Source: an uncultured Alphaproteobacteria bacterium
GTDB taxonomy: Bacteria; Pseudomonadota; Alphaproteobacteria; Thalassobaculales; Thalassobaculaceae
DNA: 8,624 nt
NCBI GenBank assembly: GCA_938028645.1
Contig: CALIMD010000111.1
Location: forward strand, 1 to 8,624
Reading direction: 5' to 3'
The notes under the pieces: generated by a model
Seen by the model: the letters and a program-made list of their open reading frames with translations, nothing else
What the model was told of the DNA's origin: nothing
Databases searched by the model: none
Part shown: piece after piece, positions 4,892-8,624 of the stretch
Numbering within the stretch: position 1 is the first letter of the stretch
Layout: each line of letters opens with the position of its first letter
Position numbers and translations under genes: made by a program

Positions 4892-7534
4892 TTATGATGC
4901 TTTAACATCGGACTGAACGGATTCAAGAGTTCTGGCTATTTCCTTAATTTCGAAACACTCTATCAGATCTCCAATTTGTAAGTCGTTGTAATTTTCAAAA
5001 GCAGCTCCACATTCCGACCCTTCCCTAATTTCATTGACTTCATCTTTGAACCGTTTCAACGTTTTTAACGATCCCTCATGTATTACGACATTATCACGTA
5101 ACAAACGAACATTAGCTCCACGCTTGATGTTACCTTCTGTAACCATACAACCCGCTATTTTACCAACTTTACTTATATTGAAGACCTCTTTAACTTCTGC
5201 GTTACCGAGGAACTCTTCTTTCAAGTCTGGTGATAAGAGTCCTGTAAGAGCGGACTTAATATCATCGATGACATTATAGATAATTGAGTAATATCGAACG
5301 TCGATTCCACTTTTTTGAGCTAACTGCCTCGCTTGAGGGTTCGCTCGAACATTAAATCCTATTACGATCGCATTGGATGCAGCAGCTAAAGTTATGTCAG
5401 ATTCGCTTATTCCGCCGACTGCGCCTAGTAAAATACGAACTGTTACGGTTGGATTAGAGATACGTTCAAGACTTGTTCTGATTGCCTCTAGTGAGCCATG
5501 CACATCTGTTTTAATTAGCACAGGTAGTTCTTCTGCTTGCCCTGCTGCTATTGCTGATAACATTTGTTCCACTGTACCTCTTGCGCCGGCGGTTGCTTGT
5601 TTTCGTCGGATTTCCCGCTGCCTGTACTCAACAATTTCCCTAGCCCTAGCCTCATGCTCAACCACCACAAAATCATCACCTGCAATTGGAGATCCATTTA
5701 GCCCTAGTACCTCCGCTGGGAAACTGGGTCCACATTCCGTAATTCGACTTCCGCGATCGTCAAGTAGAGCTCGTACCCTTCCCCATTCTGCCCCTGCTAC
5801 AAAAATATCTCCAATTTTAAGAGTTCCATGTTGAACTAAGACTGTTGCTACACTACCCTTCCCTCGTTCGACTTTTGACTCCACAATTGTGCCGGCTGCT
5901 GTCCTATTTGGATTTGATTTTAGTTCTAGTATCTCCGACTGTAATAAAATTGCTTCTTGTAATTTATCTAATCCCTCTCCCGTTTTAGCAGATACGTGAA
6001 CTTGCATGACTTCTCCCCCAAGTTCTTCGACTATTACCTCATGCTGTAAAAGCTCTGTTTGCACTTTACCAGGGTCTGCATCCGGGAGATCTATCTTATT
6101 GACGGCTACAATCATTGGGCTCTGAGCTGCTTTAGCATGTTGAATAGCTTCAACTGTTTGTTGTTTTATTCCATCGTCAGCGGAAACCACCAGAATTATA
6201 AGGTCAGTGACTGTCGCCCCTCTAGCACGCATCTCGGTGAAAGCTTCATGGCCCGGGGTATCCAAGAATGTTATTTTTTCGCCTGATTGTGAGTTAATTT
6301 GGTATGCTCCTATGTGTTGAGTGATGCCACCAGCCTCACCTGTGACGACGTCAGTTTTTCTCAGCGCATCCAGGAGTGATGTTTTCCCGTGGTCTACGTG
6401 TCCCATTATTGTAACTACCGGAGCTCTTGGCTCCGTGTTTTCTTCAAGCTCTTGTTCTACTTGAAGCCCTGTTTCAACATCCGACTCGGACACACGCCTA
6501 ACGTTATGACCAAACTCCGCTGTCACTAGTTCTGCTGTATCAGCATCTATAACCTGATTGATAGTTGCCATCACACCCATTGCCATCAACTTCTTGATAA
6601 CCTCTCCCGCTCTTTCCGCCATGCGGTTTGCCAACTCCTGGACTGTTATGGCATCGGGTATCGTAACATCTCTTATACGCTTGGCAGACTCTCCACTTTC
6701 CTCTCGAGCTCTATTCCTTTCTTTTTCTCGGGCTCTCTTGACGGAGGCTAATGATCGTACCCTTTCAAGTTCGGTATCGTCTAACGCTTGAGATATGGTC
6801 AATTTTCCCGAATGGCGTCTTCGTGGTTCACCTCTTCGGCTTACAGATGGTGTGATTTTTTTGTTAGATTCGTTTCGTTTTTTTCCTGACTTGGTTTCGG
6901 TCGAACTATCATCTATTTCAATCTCAGCGTCTTTTTCTAATTCTGCGATCCTATCATTAGATCTATTTGCCTGTCGCGGTGAAGCTCCTTTTGCTAGTCT
7001 AGCTTCTTCCTCCTCCGCTAATCGCGCCGCTTCTATTATTTTAATCTGTTTTTCTTCTTCTTCTATTCTTTGGGCTTCTAAAAGCTCTAATTTTCTCCTG
7101 TCGAGTTCTTCTTCTTCGCTTTTAGCTTCCGTTATTTTGGGCGCTAAAGCGGACGATGTATTCTCTTGCTCATTTGATATATTATGATTGAGTTTGACTT
7201 CAGTTTCTTCCTCGGGCACTGGAACCGCTTGGGAAACACCAGAAGTTTCCATAGTATCATCTTTTTGTTGCAATCCCTCTTTTAGAGCGCGAGTCCGAGC
7301 CGCGCGTTCTTCAGATGTCAGACCCTTAAGTAATATTTCTTCCGCGTTATCTGAAGCCTTGTTTTCATTAGTTACGACTGGAAGACGTTTCCTTCTGCGC
7401 TCAACCTGAACTGTTTTAGAACGACCATGGGAGAAACTTTGTTTAACTTGACTTGTTTCAACGGTTTTTCCAAGCGAAAGCGTCCCACCACGTGAGAGGC
7501 TTAACTTTTTTCGATCTTTATCTTCAGTCGCCAT
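4892..7534 (-). CDS. infB: Translation initiation factor IF-2
   Basis: GTPase that brings fMet-tRNA to the 30S P site and promotes 50S joining. 880 residues, normal for the long alphaproteobacterial form. Domains in order: N-terminal IF2-associated block (10-50, with SFSHGRSKTV at 33-42); a charged, Glu/Lys/Arg-rich linker, probably coiled coil, at about 135-285; the IF2_N fold (about 290-345, VTIPDAITVQELANRM); the GTPase domain with G1 GHVDHGKT (378-385), G2 GGITQHIG (402-409), G3 DTPGH (425-429), G4 NKID (479-482) and G5 SAKTGEG (515-521); the beta-barrel domain II (about 545-635); domain III (about 660-760); and the fMet-tRNA-binding C-terminal domain (about 775-865). All GTPase motifs are intact. 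After G3 the usual DDGVMPQT reads DDGIKQQT (453-460). The ATG start is preceded only by a distant AGGGA (about 15 nt), so the ribosome binding site looks weak. Confidence 0.98.
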   Translation of the reverse strand: MATEDKDRKKLSLSRGGTLSLGKTVETSQVKQSFSHGRSKTVQVERRRKRLPVVTNENKASDNAEEILLKGLTSEERAARTRALKEGLQQKDDTMETSGVSQAVPVPEEETEVKLNHNISNEQENTSSALAPKITEAKSEEEELDRRKLELLEAQRIEEEEKQIKIIEAARLAEEEEARLAKGASPRQANRSNDRIAELEKDAEIEIDDSSTETKSGKKRNESNKKITPSVSRRGEPRRRHSGKLTISQALDDTELERVRSLASVKRAREKERNRAREESGESAKRIRDVTIPDAITVQELANRMAERAGEVIKKLMAMGVMATINQVIDADTAELVTAEFGHNVRRVSESDVETGLQVEQELEENTEPRAPVVTIMGHVDHGKTSLLDALRKTDVVTGEAGGITQHIGAYQINSQSGEKITFLDTPGHEAFTEMRARGATVTDLIILVVSADDGIKQQTVEAIQHAKAAQSPMIVAVNKIDLPDADPGKVQTELLQHEVIVEELGGEVMQVHVSAKTGEGLDKLQEAILLQSEILELKSNPNRTAAGTIVESKVERGKGSVATVLVQHGTLKIGDIFVAGAEWGRVRALLDDRGSRITECGPSFPAEVLGLNGSPIAGDDFVVVEHEARAREIVEYRQREIRRKQATAGARGTVEQMLSAIAAGQAEELPVLIKTDVHGSLEAIRTSLERISNPTVTVRILLGAVGGISESDITLAAASNAIVIGFNVRANPQARQLAQKSGIDVRYYSIIYNVIDDIKSALTGLLSPDLKEEFLGNAEVKEVFNISKVGKIAGCMVTEGNIKRGANVRLLRDNVVIHEGSLKTLKRFKDEVNEIREGSECGAAFENYNDLQIGDLIECFEIKEIARTLESVQSDVKAS

Positions 7535-7564
7535 TCGATTAACACGTGTCCCTAATCAAAAAAT

Positions 7565-8248
7565 CTATATGATAGTCTCAATACACTGGTAAGTCGACTT
7601 TTCCAACTTAACATTTTTGTTACTTTTCCTAAACTGCTCCAAACGACCAAAATCTTTTTTAAATTTAGCCATTAGTCCATCATTACCCTTTTTATTATCA
7701 ACGGCAATGGCAAGATGGATTGTATCGCGCTTTTCAAACGCTCTTGCTAGTTCTTTCCCATAAACGCAATCTAAAATGGGGATATTAGGGTTAAGTCGAG
7801 TTAATTTATTCCTACCATCTTTGGCACCATCCTTGGCTTCTATTCTCAACAAAACTTTGCGTTCCCGAAGTGCGCGATCGATCTTTGCATGACCAGCTAA
7901 GACGCGTCCGGCTCGTCTAGCGAGTCCGACTGCGGATACTGCTCGATCAACTAACTTTCGTTCTATATTTTCAAGAAAACCATCAGAAATTAAAACCTTT
8001 TGGTGCATGGACCTCTCAAATGATCTTTTTTCTACCGTTTTAGATATTGTCTCATAACATGACGTGACCCACATTCCTTTTCCAGGTAGTTTTTCTTCTA
8101 TATCCGGGACCACTTCGCCAAAAGGACCTAGCACAAATCGTATCATTTCTACTGTTGCTTGAGACTGCCCAGTTACAATGCATTTACGGAGGGGCGTCCT
8201 ACTTTTGTGATCTTGATCTAGCGGGTGCATTTCTTTTTTTTGTCTCAA
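7565..8248 (-). CDS. YlxR-type RNA-binding protein with C-terminal L7Ae-like domain
   Basis: Two-domain nucleic-acid-binding protein found between nusA and infB in alphaproteobacteria; its exact role is unsettled, and regulation or ribosome-linked RNA binding is inferred from domain and position. The 227 residues contain an N-terminal YlxR (DUF448) domain (about 15-85; RKCIVTG at 21-27 and LPGKGMWV at 54-61) and an L7Ae/eL8-like domain (about 97-185; VGLARRAGRVLAGHAKIDRA at 107-126), then a basic Lys-rich tail. The start is TTG at 8248, with GAGGA about 7 nt upstream inside the end of nusA. An in-frame ATG at 8230 (codon 7) has only a poor site, so the TTG is preferred but not certain. It lies 3 nt after the nusA stop, so translation is probably coupled. 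Confidence 0.9.
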   Translation of the reverse strand: MRQKKEMHPLDQDHKSRTPLRKCIVTGQSQATVEMIRFVLGPFGEVVPDIEEKLPGKGMWVTSCYETISKTVEKRSFERSMHQKVLISDGFLENIERKLVDRAVSAVGLARRAGRVLAGHAKIDRALRERKVLLRIEAKDGAKDGRNKLTRLNPNIPILDCVYGKELARAFEKRDTIHLAIAVDNKKGNDGLMAKFKKDFGRLEQFRKSNKNVKLEKSTYQCIETII

Positions 8249-8251
8249 GCC

Positions 8252-8624
8252 TCATTCCTCGTTATCGCTACTTCTTTCTGGAGAAGGATCTGTGCTCTGT
8301 GGCTCTTCAAACCAATGCGCGCGAGCAGCCATGATAATGCTATTTGCATCCTCAATAGTTAAACCATCATTGGGAACCATTTCCATCAATTCGTCACTTG
8401 CTAAGTCACCTAGGTCATCAACTGTTTTAATTTGGTTTTCTCCCAAAATAACGAGCATATTAGGTGTCACTCCATCCATTTCAGCTAGCTCGTCGGTCAC
8501 ACCTAATTCAACACGCCTTTTTAAAAAACCCTCTTGCTCTGCTTCACTAAATGCAGATGCGCGGCTTTGTAGTTCTTCTCCGATGGCTTCATCAAAACCC
8601 TCAATTTGAGCTAAATCGGAAAGA
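8252..8624 (-). CDS. nusA: Transcription termination/antitermination protein NusA, C-terminal part
   Basis: NusA binds RNA polymerase and nascent RNA and modulates pausing, termination and antitermination. Only the last 123 residues are inside the window; the frame is open to the right edge (first whole codon at 8623), so the S1 and KH domains and the true start lie outside. What is visible is the C-terminal region of helix-hairpin-helix/acidic repeats: a first repeat LAQIEGFDEAIGEELQSRA and a second centred on DELAEMDGVTPNMLVILGE, followed by KTVDDLGDLASDEL and an acidic tail. This pattern is typical of alphaproteobacterial NusA. An apparent 82-residue gene beginning at a GTG at 8500 is just an internal Val codon of this frame. 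The next gene starts 3 nt after its TGA. Confidence 0.93.
   Translation of the reverse strand, partial: LSDLAQIEGFDEAIGEELQSRASAFSEAEQEGFLKRRVELGVTDELAEMDGVTPNMLVILGENQIKTVDDLGDLASDELMEMVPNDGLTIEDANSIIMAARAHWFEEPQSTDPSPERSSDNEE

Noticed and set aside
5373..5834. A 153-codon plus-strand open frame opposite infB.
   Set aside because: It is antisense to the well-conserved domains II and III of IF2, shows no recognisable domain and no promoter or ribosome binding site of note.
6795..7187. A plus-strand 130-codon frame, very rich in Ser and Leu.
   Set aside because: Its Ser-rich composition is simply the reverse reading of the Glu/Lys/Arg-rich linker of IF2.
7535..7564. Small palindrome ACACGTGT (7542-7549) flanked by GATTA/TAATC just before infB.
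   Set aside because: The outer stem is only 5 bp of mostly A-T pairs in a 30-nt spacer; it could be chance and cannot be tied to a regulator.
1..8624. A hidden novel system such as a defence island, mobile element or CRISPR array.
   Set aside because: The window is almost fully occupied by ordinary intact housekeeping genes in a conserved order; no repeats, integrase, transposase or unknown gene cluster is present.

Overview
The window is a conserved housekeeping locus. All real genes lie on the minus strand, so transcription runs from high to low coordinates: nusA (3' end only) - ylxR/L7Ae-type RNA-binding protein - infB - rbfA - truB - rpsO - pnp, followed by a glycerophosphodiester phosphodiesterase gene. 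Several features point to an alphaproteobacterium. There is an extended ylxR-type gene between nusA and infB, and IF2 carries the alphaproteobacterial N-terminal block (SFSHGRSKTV). The C-terminal helix-hairpin-helix repeats of NusA and the wording of the PNPase S1 domain (VDFGAFVNFLGPRDGLVHIS) also fit. The sequence looks AT-rich by eye (not counted), which suggests a low-GC, possibly marine or uncultivated lineage. The genus cannot be named from this window.

Layout: nusA ends at 8252. The ylxR-like gene (8248-7565) starts 3 nt later, apparently at a TTG with a good ribosome binding site. infB (7534-4892) follows after 30 nt. rbfA (4868-4434) follows after 23 nt and overlaps truB (4444-3518) by 11 nt. 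rpsO (3501-3232) begins 16 nt after the truB stop. A 287-nt gap (3231-2945) then separates rpsO from pnp (2944-824); it holds several short inverted repeats and one weak promoter candidate but no gene. After pnp comes a strong intrinsic terminator (758-801) and the GDPD gene (785-12).

How the genes work together: NusA acts on transcribing RNA polymerase, and IF2 recruits initiator tRNA. RbfA, TruB and S15 serve 30S maturation, tRNA modification and 30S structure, and PNPase degrades RNA. The operon therefore couples transcription, translation initiation, ribosome assembly and RNA decay, as in the well-known nusA-infB-rbfA-truB-rpsO-pnp operon of other bacteria.

I found no mobile element, CRISPR array, tRNA/rRNA gene or unknown multi-gene system. 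The most unusual item is that the only usable start codons of the GDPD gene lie inside the terminator hairpin that ends the pnp operon. This would make its expression depend on read-through or on a promoter lying against the hairpin.
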